54,573 bases of DNA from Chloroflexota bacterium (GTDB taxonomy: Bacteria; Chloroflexota; Anaerolineae; Aggregatilineales; Phototrophicaceae). The translations under genes were made by a program, and so were the position numbers. Every line of letters starts with the position of its first letter. Within the stretch, counting starts at the first letter, position 1. Shown here one piece after another: positions 36,530-43,826 of this stretch. Under the pieces are notes generated by a model, which saw nothing but the letters and a program-made list of their open reading frames with translations, was not told the origin of the DNA and made no database searches. The stretch lies in contig WTGC01000139.1 of NCBI GenBank assembly GCA_011523705.1, positions 1 to 54,573 on the forward strand, in the 5' to 3' direction.

Positions 36530-36688
36530 GTGCCCTCCGGTATTTTTCGCTCCAAAATAGCAGCGCTGGCTAATCATACCTGTCGAGCGCGAGGAGGCGA
36601 TAGCCCAACAGCCACCCCTAGCGCGCGTGAATGTAACGACCAGTCTTAGGCATTCGCCTCATATCGGCAAATGCGGGAATTCGTGGTA

Positions 36689-36694
36689 TATAAT
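36689..36694 (+). promoter_or_regulatory. Candidate -10 element for the HNH gene
   Basis: A perfect TATAAT within GTATATAATAAG, about 55 bases upstream of the HNH start codon, in the divergent gap after the phosphotransferase start. No strong -35 hexamer is seen at the usual distance. Confidence 0.4.
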
Positions 36695-36747
36695 AAGCGC
36701 AAGAATTTTGGCCGCGCTATCGACGGAGTCGAAAGGCGCGAGGCAAG

Positions 36748-37296
36748 GTGTCGAGGGTGAGCGTACTACAGAGCCGCGTCTTGCTCCTCAATGGCAGCAC
36801 GTGGGAACCGCTATCGGTGATTACGGTTCAGCGCGCGATCAATCTGCTGCTTGGGGGCAAAGCCATCGCCGTCGAAATGACGGGTCAATACCTGCATACC
36901 GTGCGGACTCGGTTTGAAGTCCCTTCCGTGGTCGCGCTGAAGTCCTACGTCAATGTGCCGCGCCGCAAATCGCATTGGAGCCGCAAGGGCGTGCTGGTGC
37001 GCGACGACTATACCTGCGTCTATTGCGGGATCAAGCTCGGCGCCCAAGTGAAGGGCAAGGTCCTCAGCAAGCGCGATTTCACCATCGACCATATCATCCC
37101 ACGCTGCCAAGGCGGCAAAGACACCTGGTCGAACACCGCCTGCGCCTGCGCCAAATGCAATCACCGCAAGGGCAACCGGCTGCACAATGTCGCCGGCATG
37201 CGCCTGCTCTGGGAGCCCAAGACGCCGCGAACCAGCTACCTGGTCATCGCGCTCGGTTCGGGTCCTGAGATATGGAAGCGCTACGTCGAGATTTAG
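36748..37296 (+). CDS. HNH endonuclease domain protein
   Basis: A 182-residue single-domain HNH protein. The zinc-finger cysteines CVYCG and CAKCN flank the nuclease signature DHIIPRCQGGKDTWSN, which ends NHRKGNR. The N-terminal part VLLLNGSTWEPLSVITVQRA is typical of a widespread chromosomal HNH family of unknown target, frequent in Chloroflexota and Cyanobacteria. Nothing around it (no integrase, no methylase) makes it part of a restriction system or intron. Starts: GTG 36748, or GTG 36757, which fits the family length equally well. Confidence 0.88.
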   Translation: MSRVSVLQSRVLLLNGSTWEPLSVITVQRAINLLLGGKAIAVEMTGQYLHTVRTRFEVPSVVALKSYVNVPRRKSHWSRKGVLVRDDYTCVYCGIKLGAQVKGKVLSKRDFTIDHIIPRCQGGKDTWSNTACACAKCNHRKGNRLHNVAGMRLLWEPKTPRTSYLVIALGSGPEIWKRYVEI

Positions 37297-37322
37297 CGTC
37301 GCTTCATCCAATCGAAAACGCT

Positions 37323-37417
37323 CCTGTTTGCATGGCGGGCAGCCAACCCCTCCCCCGGTCCCCTCCCCGAAGCATCAGGGAGGGGGAGCTAAACATCGCG
37401 GGATGCAAGGTATTTTG
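37323..37417. repeat. Dispersed C/G-rich palindromic repeat, copy 2
   Basis: Second copy of the roughly 96-base repeat at 13370-13465, same orientation, nearly identical over the central 55 bases and similar across the flanks. The core can fold into a strong hairpin. It starts 27 bases after the HNH stop and lies just upstream of the promoter of the small gene at 37558. Confidence 0.75.
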
Positions 37418-37442
37418 AGTGTGCGGCGGCATTGTCACGCGC

Positions 37443-37472
37443 TTGACAAAGTTAGCTCGCATGTTCTATGCT
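37443..37472 (+). promoter_or_regulatory. Sigma70-type promoter for the small gene at 37558
   Basis: A perfect TTGACA -35, an 18-base spacer and TATGCT as -10, about 85 bases upstream of the ATG with a good ribosome binding site. It supports the small downstream gene being expressed. Confidence 0.5.
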
Positions 37473-37557
37473 ATGAGTGCCTAGTCGACCGTCGCCGGGT
37501 GATGCCTTGGCGGCGACTGCCGACTTGCTGGGAATCGGTCAACGCCGGGAGCGAGAG

Positions 37558-37971
37558 ATGCTTTCCACCGATGATCTGCGGCGGGGACAGATTGTGCGCT
37601 TGACAATGCCCTACCGCGACGCCGAACGTGGCATCTACACCGTCGTCTACATGTATCGCAACGGCTGGCTCGGCGTCTTATCGCATCGCGACGGCCGGAG
37701 GTATGATGTGCCGCGTCAGGTGTGCAGGCAAGTGGAAACGGCAAAGGCCCGAGTGATCAAAAAGGGGGTCGCTTCTCTACAGCATGCCGAGAGAAAGCCG
37801 CGCCGTCTGCAGCAGCAGCGTCACACCCAAATAGGTGAGGAATGCGGCGCAGGCCAGATTGATCCAGCGGAAGAGACGCTGGTTGAGCAAGCGGCGCCCA
37901 AATTCCACGACCGTCGCGAAGAAAAAACACCAGCAAATCTGCGCAATCATGAAACCGCTGAAGAAGACTAA
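37558..37971 (+). CDS. Small protein of unknown function, 3' end overlapping lysE
   Basis: Not recognised. ATG 37558 follows GGGAG at 6 bases and a good promoter. The first 75 or so residues have normal codon use for this genome and look like a small beta-rich domain (RRGQIVRLTMPYRDAERG, YTVVYMYRNGWLGVLSHRDG). After residue about 66 the frame passes an A5G5 run (37757-37768) and continues antisense through 195 bases of the convergent lysE gene, where the sequence turns Gln/Glu/Arg-rich and looks non-native. A shift of one base at the run would stop it near 37835. The true C-terminus is therefore doubtful. Confidence 0.45.
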   Translation: MLSTDDLRRGQIVRLTMPYRDAERGIYTVVYMYRNGWLGVLSHRDGRRYDVPRQVCRQVETAKARVIKKGVASLQHAERKPRRLQQQRHTQIGEECGAGQIDPAEETLVEQAAPKFHDRREEKTPANLRNHETAEED

Positions 37972-38409
37972 GATATGAACAGGTTGCGGATCAAGAAAAC
38001 CTAAACCAACGATGACGCCGCTCATGCCCAGCCACGCGGTGATGTTCTGCGGATTGGACAGTGAGAGCATTGCGCCAGCGACAAAATGATTGCCAGGTCT
38101 GTTATCCGCAGCAGCAATTACGACATCCGAGCGAGACGCCCGCCAGGCCTGCCAACCAAAGCGCAGAAGCAAGCCGCTACCGAAAAATCCCAGCAAGAGT
38201 GTCACAAACGGATTCTGAAACAAGATGGCGGCGCCAACCAACGCGATCAGCGCCCAGACCCCGTCACCCACCAATGACCCCAATTCGACGCGCAGCGCAG
38301 CGCCCCATCCATGTGCGATTCCACGGCGCAATGCCTCGAAGCCGATGGGACCAGGCTGAAGGGCAAAACTGATCGCCATGACAAATGCGGTAAAGAAAAG
38401 TACGTCCAT
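37777..38409 (-). CDS. LysE/RhtB family amino-acid exporter
   Basis: A 210-residue inner-membrane protein with about six helices. The family opening is present (FALQPGPIGFEALRRGIAHGWGAAL), as is the mid-protein LSLSNPQNITAWLGM. LysE/RhtB proteins export amino acids or related small solutes; the substrate is unknown. It is transcribed convergently toward the small gene at 37558, overlapping its 3' portion. The upstream neighbour is a peptidase gene 135 bases away, which may or may not be functionally linked. Confidence 0.9.
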   Translation of the reverse strand: MDVLFFTAFVMAISFALQPGPIGFEALRRGIAHGWGAALRVELGSLVGDGVWALIALVGAAILFQNPFVTLLLGFFGSGLLLRFGWQAWRASRSDVVIAAADNRPGNHFVAGAMLSLSNPQNITAWLGMSGVIVGLGFLDPQPVHILVFFSGFMIAQICWCFFFATVVEFGRRLLNQRLFRWINLACAAFLTYLGVTLLLQTARLSLGML

Positions 38410-38544
38410 CTCGCAAAGCGACCGCTCGAACTGAAGATGAAACTATGGTATCAGTTCCGATTCGCGGAGAAATGGGACATATATGCAAAGTCCGTCGAAC
38501 GGAGCTTGTTTGAAACTGACAAAGGCTGGGCCCCGCTGAGCTCG

Positions 38545-39684
38545 CTAATCCCCCAGTGCCCATTCCCGCAAGATTGCCGCGATAAGTGTTGCCTGGCGCG
38601 GCAAGCTGTCGATGATGACGTGCTCGTGCGGGGCATGGGCGCCATCGCCGTGCGCGCCGAGACCGTCCAAGGTGGGGATGCCCATCGCCGCGGTGAAGTT
38701 GCCGTCAGAGCCGCCGCCAGTGCCGCCTTCATATAGGGTGAGGCCCTGCCGCTCGCCAATCTCAGCCACCTTTTCGAAGAGGCCCGGCCGCCGTTCCATC
38801 GGCGGTCGCTGGTGCCCGCGGACGCAGCAGACTTTGGCGCCGGGCATCTTTGGATAGAGATTGGTCAAGGCGGCCTGTAAATCTTCCATAGCGGACATCG
38901 TCATGACGCGAGTGTCGATGTGAGCGCGCACCTGAGCGGGAATCACATTACCGGCTGAGCCGCCTTCGACCAAAGTAATCGAGACCGATGTGCCGTATTT
39001 CAGATCGTTCAGCTTATTGATTTCCAGCGCCTGCTGGGCGAATTCGATGATAGCGTTGATGCCCTCTTGCGGCGCGATGCCGGCGTGGGCGGCGCGCCCA
39101 TCAATGGTAAGGGTGTATTTGCCGCCGCCTTTACGCCAGGTCTTGATCGCGCCTTCTTTGGTGGCCGGCTCCATCACCAGCGCCAACTCGCAATCAGCCG
39201 CCAGGTCCTTGATCAGCGCTTCGCTGTGAGGGCTGCCGATCTCTTCATCCGTGTTTAGCAGGAAGTGGATCGGACGCGGTGGCAATTGACCGCTTTGCTG
39301 CAGCGCTCGAATCGCTTCCAGGGCGATCACGATCCCCGCTTTCATATCCAGGGCGCCGGGTCCATAGAATCGTCCATCCTCGATCCTGATAGGCATGCTC
39401 GACAATGCGCCCGTCGGATGCACCGTGTCCCCATGCGCCAGGATTAGAAATGGATTTCCCGGCGCCGTCTCATTCCACTTCGCCAGCAGAAAATCGCCGA
39501 CGTCGCTTTGGGGAAATCGCTGCACCGAGCTTGGGCTCAGCGAGTGGAAGCGCGCCTCCAGAAAGTCAACCAGCCGGTCGACGCTGTCTTTCTCGCGCGT
39601 GAAGGACTCGCGCTCCACCAACGCCGTCAGCAAATCGAGCATTGCGCTTTGGCGCTTCTTGAATGCATCCAAGAGTTTAGTCAA
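38545..39684 (-). CDS. M20 family metallopeptidase (carboxypeptidase G2-like)
   Basis: A 379-residue zinc hydrolase that releases C-terminal residues or deacylates amino acids. The metal ligands and catalytic Glu are all present: ILAHGDTVHPTG, YGPGALDMKAGIVIAL, LLNTDEEIGSPHS and the late HAPHEHVI. The dimerisation lid (AHAGIAPQEGINAI) is intact. An open frame extends upstream to 39999 inside the preceding gene. The start is set at TTG 39684 because AAAGGA lies about 10 bases before it and the length then fits the family. There is no signal peptide, so it is cytoplasmic. Confidence 0.9.
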   Translation of the reverse strand: MTKLLDAFKKRQSAMLDLLTALVERESFTREKDSVDRLVDFLEARFHSLSPSSVQRFPQSDVGDFLLAKWNETAPGNPFLILAHGDTVHPTGALSSMPIRIEDGRFYGPGALDMKAGIVIALEAIRALQQSGQLPPRPIHFLLNTDEEIGSPHSEALIKDLAADCELALVMEPATKEGAIKTWRKGGGKYTLTIDGRAAHAGIAPQEGINAIIEFAQQALEINKLNDLKYGTSVSITLVEGGSAGNVIPAQVRAHIDTRVMTMSAMEDLQAALTNLYPKMPGAKVCCVRGHQRPPMERRPGLFEKVAEIGERQGLTLYEGGTGGGSDGNFTAAMGIPTLDGLGAHGDGAHAPHEHVIIDSLPRQATLIAAILREWALGD

Positions 39685-39713
39685 ATCGCGGTAATCCTTT
39701 CTTGACTGCGCAG

Positions 39714-40565
39714 CTACCCGTCTTTCAAATGCAGCGCGAAAAAGGCGACCAGCTGATCGGCCAGGTCGGTCTGTGCATTTAGCATGGCGGCGCCGCGCCC
39801 GCCCGCCCCCTCGATAAATTGCGCTGGCCCGCTCGCCGCTTGCGACAGCGCCATGGCGGCGGCGTAGGATTCGCTGTCGTTCCTGCTCGAGGCCAACCAC
39901 AGGGGGCGTGCGCCAAATGAGGGCATCATGTTCAACAAGGTAGCACGAGACGTCGGGCTGAACAGCGCCAATGCGTCGCAAAGCGTATTCACGCTGCAAG
40001 CGAGCATCGCCAGATCGGCGGAACGCGCCTCGCCCGCGATGCCAATGGCGCCGGCGTTCACGCCCGGAATCGCAATCAGCGATTGCAACATCAGGTCGAC
40101 TTGGCTCGCCGGCGTTGTGGACTCGACTTGCAGCGCCAAGACGACAAACCCGGCTTGCGACAACTGCTGCGGCAGCGCGCCCCAGGCCGAGACATTGGCG
40201 CCCAACATCAGGATAGCGGGTTGTGGCTGGCTGCCGCGCCGGTAAAGCTCGCCCGGGATCGTCGTCCTCGCATCCAGCAAAAGCGTAACGCCGCGCTCCG
40301 AAGCGCCCGACGGCGCCGGCGGCAGAATCGCGCCCGCTGGCAGCGAGGCAAGGCTGTAGCTCGTCACGCCGCTGTGGCGCATGTTATCGGTATATTGGGC
40401 TTCGGCACTGGGAATGAAGGCCTTGTTCGGCGGTACGCTTATCGACACAGCAGTCGCGGTCGCTATAGACATCTGCGGCCAATCGGGCGACAAGCCGCAG
40501 CCGGCGAGCATGCTCAGCGCTAAGGCGAACAACAAAATAAGGAAGCAGCGACTGCGCCAGAACAT
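39714..40565 (-). CDS. Putative lipoprotein with a degenerate alpha/beta-hydrolase-like domain
   Basis: About 283 residues from ATG 40565: signal peptide FLILLFALALSMLAGCG with a good lipobox (LAGC), then a low-complexity linker. A domain follows whose strand-turn pattern recalls dienelactone-hydrolase-like proteins: AILMLGANVSAWG, GFVVLALQVE and GAIGIAGEARSADLAML. Where such enzymes have G-x-S-x-G, this has GEARSA, so the nucleophilic Ser is missing at the expected place. A catalytic role is therefore doubtful; it might bind a ligand. The upstream in-frame start at 40616 would overlap the methyltransferase. Fold assignment is tentative, lipoprotein assignment firm. Confidence 0.6.
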   Translation of the reverse strand: MFWRSRCFLILLFALALSMLAGCGLSPDWPQMSIATATAVSISVPPNKAFIPSAEAQYTDNMRHSGVTSYSLASLPAGAILPPAPSGASERGVTLLLDARTTIPGELYRRGSQPQPAILMLGANVSAWGALPQQLSQAGFVVLALQVESTTPASQVDLMLQSLIAIPGVNAGAIGIAGEARSADLAMLACSVNTLCDALALFSPTSRATLLNMMPSFGARPLWLASSRNDSESYAAAMALSQAASGPAQFIEGAGGRGAAMLNAQTDLADQLVAFFALHLKDG

Positions 40566-40599
40566 ACTTAGTCGTGAACGCAGACGAGGCTCAAAGGGG

Positions 40600-41367
40600 T
40601 CAGGTCCCGCTGGCATAGACGATCATCCGTTCGCTATCCGCAGCGTAGGCGCCGCCCTGCGTATCGCCATAGACCTCGTCAAGCACGAAGCCACATCGCT
40701 CCAGCAAGAGCCGCAACTCCGGCAGAAAGAAATAGCGCAGTGTATGGGGCGCCAGGTGGCGTTTGACCGCGCCGTCGCCATCGATTTCGTCGTAGATCCA
40801 GTCGACATGCAGCAGTTGCGCCGCGCGGTCGAGCGCGCTGACGGATTGCAGCATGATCATGTGCCCGCTCTCGTCGTCGAGGAATACGCGCTCCAGCGTC
40901 AAGGAATCGGTGTCTTCCGAGGCGAAGACCGGACCGGCGTGCGGCAGGTCAATCACGAGTCTGCCATCGGCGGCGAGCCAGTTGCGCAGCCTTCTCAACA
41001 GCGCGATCTGCTGCTCCTGCTCTCTAAAGTGCATCAATGCGTTGTATGTTAGCAAAATCAAGCCGAACCTGCGTTCATATTCGTAGCGCAGCACATCCGC
41101 GTCAACGGTAGTGATCTTGTCCCGCAGCGACGGCACTTGCTCAAGATTGCGTTCCAGTTTAGCGAGCATGCGGGGATTGTTGTCGATGCCGAAGACGCGA
41201 TGGCCTTCTTGCGCCAGATGGATCAGGACGCGCCCGGTGCCGCAGCCAACATCAAGAATGTCGCCCCTGTTTTCGGCCGCGAGCCGGCTGTACATGGCCA
41301 GGTCGTCGGTTTTGTCATGATTTTCAGCGTCATAGAAGCGCGCCACCGTTGAATAGAAAGCCGCCAC
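40600..41367 (-). CDS. SAM-dependent methyltransferase, class I
   Basis: A 255-residue Rossmann-fold methyltransferase. SAM-binding motif I is ILDVGCGTGRVLIHLA, motif II includes GIDNNPRML, and TVDADVL marks the adenine-binding acidic position. LILLTYNALMHFREQEQQ and RLVIDLPHAGP continue the core. The C-terminal third has beta strands that may accept a small-molecule substrate. The substrate is unknown. The gene is the first of a minus-strand pair with the lipoprotein gene, which begins near its stop. Confidence 0.88.
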   Translation of the reverse strand: MAAFYSTVARFYDAENHDKTDDLAMYSRLAAENRGDILDVGCGTGRVLIHLAQEGHRVFGIDNNPRMLAKLERNLEQVPSLRDKITTVDADVLRYEYERRFGLILLTYNALMHFREQEQQIALLRRLRNWLAADGRLVIDLPHAGPVFASEDTDSLTLERVFLDDESGHMIMLQSVSALDRAAQLLHVDWIYDEIDGDGAVKRHLAPHTLRYFFLPELRLLLERCGFVLDEVYGDTQGGAYAADSERMIVYASGT

Positions 41368-41442
41368 AATCTCCCCTTGTGAATTGCTCTTATGCAGTCA
41401 CGTCATATTCAAGGCGCGCTGCCAACCAGTGTAGTTGGAGAG

Positions 41443-41482
41443 GCGAAATCACGAAACAGAGATGCGCGGCAAGTGATTTCGC
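41443..41482. promoter_or_regulatory. Perfect 10-base inverted repeat upstream of the GAGEH-repeat gene
   Basis: GCGAAATCAC (41443-41452) and GTGATTTCGC (41473-41482) are exact complements separated by 20 bases, about 105 bases before the start codon. It could be a divided operator for a dimeric regulator or an RNA hairpin in the leader. Confidence 0.5.
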
Positions 41483-41493
41483 ATTGGTCTCGA

Positions 41494-41520
41494 CCTGAGA
41501 TAATTGGACGACAATTCAGG
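41494..41520. promoter_or_regulatory. Second hairpin in the leader of the GAGEH-repeat gene
   Basis: CCTGA and ATTG pair with CAAT and TCAGG around a GACGA loop, leaving a 4-base bulge (GATA) on one side. It lies 11 bases after the first inverted repeat. It may be part of a structured leader or an operator. Confidence 0.35.
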
Positions 41521-41585
41521 ACTAATCTGCCGGTAATGAGGAATTTCCCTCAGCCAAACAGCGAAACTCAGAAAGAGGTGTAGAC

Positions 41586-43037
41586 ATGAAACGGAGCAAG
41601 TTCTGGAGCGCGAGCATCATGATGAGCGTCATCATCATCGTGACCAGCGCCTATAGCATGTTCGGGTTAGTGCTGGGGCAGGAGTCCCGATCGTCCGAAG
41701 GAGCGGGCGAACATCAGACCGCATCCAGCGAGGGCGCCGGCGAGCACGGCGGCAGCGGCAATGAAGGAAGCGAAGGCGGCGGCGAGGGTTCGGAAGACGG
41801 CAGCGGTGGGGACGCGGCTGAGCGCGCGGGAGCGAATGCCCTGGCGCTGAACGAGACCTACGATGTCACCCGCAACGGCGCGCGCTTGATCCTGCGCTAC
41901 GATGCGGCGAACAATCAGTTCATCGGGGCGGTTGAGAACACGACCAACGCGATCCTGACGCGGGTGCGGGTGGAGATTCACCTGAGCAACGGCGTCGAAT
42001 TGGGTCCGACGACCCCGACCGATATGGCGGCGGGCGATGTGCTGGATATCGTCCTGGATGCGGGCGCGCAGCCCTTTGACAGCTGGACGCCCCATGCCGA
42101 GGTTGGCATGAGCGAAGGCGCGGGCGGCAGCGGTGAAGGCGCGGGCGAGCACGGCGGACAAGGTCGCGAAGGCTTTGAAGGGGGCGGCAGCGCGGAGGGC
42201 AGCGACGAGAGCGGCGATCCCTCGAGCCCGATCCTGGGCTTGGATGAAAGCTGGGACGGTGTGGTCAACGGCGTGAGAAGCTCGATGTCCTACGACCCGG
42301 CGCGGGGCGCGTTCAGCGGCTTCGTCGAGAACCCCGGCAACACGACCATCTGCTTCGTTCAGATCGAGTTGAATCTGAAGGGTGGCACGCAGACGGTGGT
42401 CGAGTTGGGGCCGCAGCCGGTTGGCGACCTGGCGCCGGGCGAACGCGCGCCGGTCGAGTTGCTGGTCGCGGATGAGCCCTTGGCGGCCGGCGTTGCCTTT
42501 GATGCCTGGGAGATTCACCCCGAAGTCTTCGACTGTGGCGGGCCGGGACCGGTCAACACGGAAGGCGCCGGTGAAAGCAGTGGCGAAGGCGCGGGCGAGC
42601 ATGGCGGACAAGGCCCAGAGGGTGCCGGCAGCGATGCGGGTGAAGGCAGCGGCGCCAATGCCCGGGCGCTGAACCAGATCTACGATGTGACCCGCAATGG
42701 CGCGCGTACGGTCATGCGCTACGATGCAGCCAACAATCGCTTCATGGGCAAGGTGGTCAACATGACCAACGCGACGCTGACGCGGGCGCGGGTCGAGATC
42801 CATCTGTCCAACGGCGTCGAGCTGGGGCGGACAAACCCGACTGACATTCCGCCTGGATATCAACTGTCGGTCATCCTGCCCGCGACTGATCAGCCCATCG
42901 ACAGCTGGGCGCCCCATGCGGAGTTCGGCCTGGGCGAAGCTGGCGGCGAAGGCAGCGGCGGTGATGGCGCTGGCGAGCACGGCGGACGTGAAGGCCGCAG
43001 CGAACATGGCGGACGCAGCGAGGGCGGCAGCGGCTAA
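41586..43037 (+). CDS. Exported three-domain protein with Gly/Glu/His-rich GAGEH linkers
   Basis: Not assigned to a known family. The 483 residues begin with KRSKFW and a hydrophobic export signal (about 10-31). Three beta-rich, Ig/FxLYD-like domains (87-174, 218-315, 361-448) are joined by flexible linkers rich in Gly, Glu, Ser and His. GAGEH occurs five times (about 39-43, 50-54, 186-190, 335-339, 461-465), with SEHGG near the end. Domains 1 and 3 match at about 60 of 88 positions (YDVTRNGAR, RVEIHLSNGVELG), showing an internal duplication; domain 2 is more diverged. The acidic His-rich linkers could bind divalent metals or a surface polymer. It immediately precedes a response regulator/sensor pair, suggesting a shared stimulus. 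Confidence 0.8.
   Translation: MKRSKFWSASIMMSVIIIVTSAYSMFGLVLGQESRSSEGAGEHQTASSEGAGEHGGSGNEGSEGGGEGSEDGSGGDAAERAGANALALNETYDVTRNGARLILRYDAANNQFIGAVENTTNAILTRVRVEIHLSNGVELGPTTPTDMAAGDVLDIVLDAGAQPFDSWTPHAEVGMSEGAGGSGEGAGEHGGQGREGFEGGGSAEGSDESGDPSSPILGLDESWDGVVNGVRSSMSYDPARGAFSGFVENPGNTTICFVQIELNLKGGTQTVVELGPQPVGDLAPGERAPVELLVADEPLAAGVAFDAWEIHPEVFDCGGPGPVNTEGAGESSGEGAGEHGGQGPEGAGSDAGEGSGANARALNQIYDVTRNGARTVMRYDAANNRFMGKVVNMTNATLTRARVEIHLSNGVELGRTNPTDIPPGYQLSVILPATDQPIDSWAPHAEFGLGEAGGEGSGGDGAGEHGGREGRSEHGGRSEGGSG
41844..42107 (+). repeat. Internal domain repeat, copy 1
   Basis: Encodes the first beta-rich domain (residues 87-174). The 88 residues match the copy at 42666-42929 at about 60 positions. 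Confidence 0.75.
42666..42929 (+). repeat. Internal domain repeat, copy 2
   Basis: Encodes the third domain (residues 361-448), same length as copy 1 with no gap needed in the alignment. The divergence is concentrated in the PTDxxxGxxLxxxLxAxxQP strand region. Confidence 0.75.
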
Positions 43038-43099
43038 GCACGCGAGGTGAATCAGGGACTGCATCTAGCGAGTAGCGGTCCCCGCAAGTCCGATGCTCG

Positions 43100-43128
43100 G
43101 GCGCGCTGTACAATAAAGATGGCGCGCC
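43100..43128. promoter_or_regulatory. Inverted repeat enclosing a -10 element before the response regulator
   Basis: GGCGCGC (43100-43106) and GCGCGCC (43122-43128) are exact complements and bracket TACAAT (43109-43114), which is about 40 bases before the regulator start. An operator over its own promoter would fit autoregulation. Confidence 0.4.
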
Positions 43129-43154
43129 TGAGCTATAACTTTTGAGAAGGCACT

Positions 43155-43826
43155 ATGAGCCAAAACATTCTTATCATTGAAGACGACCGCCGAATCGCAA
43201 ACTGGGTCAAAGTATATTTTGAACGAGCGGGCTTCAGCGCTGTGGTCGCTTATCATGGCCAAGCCGGGCTGGCGGCTGCGCGCAGCCTCGCGCCTGATCT
43301 GATCATCCTGGATTTGATGCTGCCGCGAATCAGCGGTATCGAAGTCTGTAACATTCTGCGCCGCGAAAGCGATGTTCCTATCATTATGCTAACGGCGAAA
43401 GAGACGCATAGCGATCGCATCAAGGGGCTGGATTGCGGCGCCGACGACTATATCGTCAAGCCCTTTGACCCGGACGAGGTCGTCGCCCGCGCCCGGGCGG
43501 TGCTGCGCCGCGCGCACAAAGAAGTGCAGCAGGTCTTGACTTGCGGCGCCATCAGCGTCAACGCAACGACGCAGAGCGTGACGGTCAACGAGCGGCCTGT
43601 CTCCTTGAGCCAGGCGCAATATGCCCTGCTGTCCGCGTTTATGCGGCATCCCAATCAGGTGCTCACGCGCGATCAACTCATTTCGTTGGCGTTCAACAAC
43701 GATTTTGATGGCTTCGACCGCGCGATCGACAATCATATTCTGCGTTTACGCAAACAGCTTGGACCCGGGGCGCCGATCAAAACGGTTTATGGCGCCGGTT
43801 ACAAGCTCATCGCGGAGGAAGCCTGA
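43155..43826 (+). CDS. OmpR/PhoB-family response regulator
   Basis: A 223-residue DNA-binding regulator. The receiver domain has the acidic pair EDD (9-11), the phosphorylated Asp in LIILDLMLPR (about 53), Thr in MLTAKE, and Lys in YIVKPFDPDE. The C-terminal winged helix shows VSLSQAQYALLSAFMRHPNQ, LTRDQLISLAF, DRAIDNHILRLRKQLG and IKTVYGAGYKL. Start: ATG with GAGAAGG upstream. The stop overlaps the kinase start by one base (TGATG), so the two are co-translated. Likely targets include its own promoter and the preceding GAGEH-repeat gene. Confidence 0.95.
   Translation: MSQNILIIEDDRRIANWVKVYFERAGFSAVVAYHGQAGLAAARSLAPDLIILDLMLPRISGIEVCNILRRESDVPIIMLTAKETHSDRIKGLDCGADDYIVKPFDPDEVVARARAVLRRAHKEVQQVLTCGAISVNATTQSVTVNERPVSLSQAQYALLSAFMRHPNQVLTRDQLISLAFNNDFDGFDRAIDNHILRLRKQLGPGAPIKTVYGAGYKLIAEEA

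Noticed and set aside
36748..37296. HNH gene as a homing endonuclease or part of a restriction system
   Set aside because: No intron, intein, methylase or other mobile feature adjoins it, and its family is a common chromosomal one.
41667..43064. A 465-codon open frame antisense to the GAGEH-repeat gene
   Set aside because: It arises from the high-GC, repetitive sense gene, has no recognisable domain, and the sense strand has a signal peptide and good codon use.
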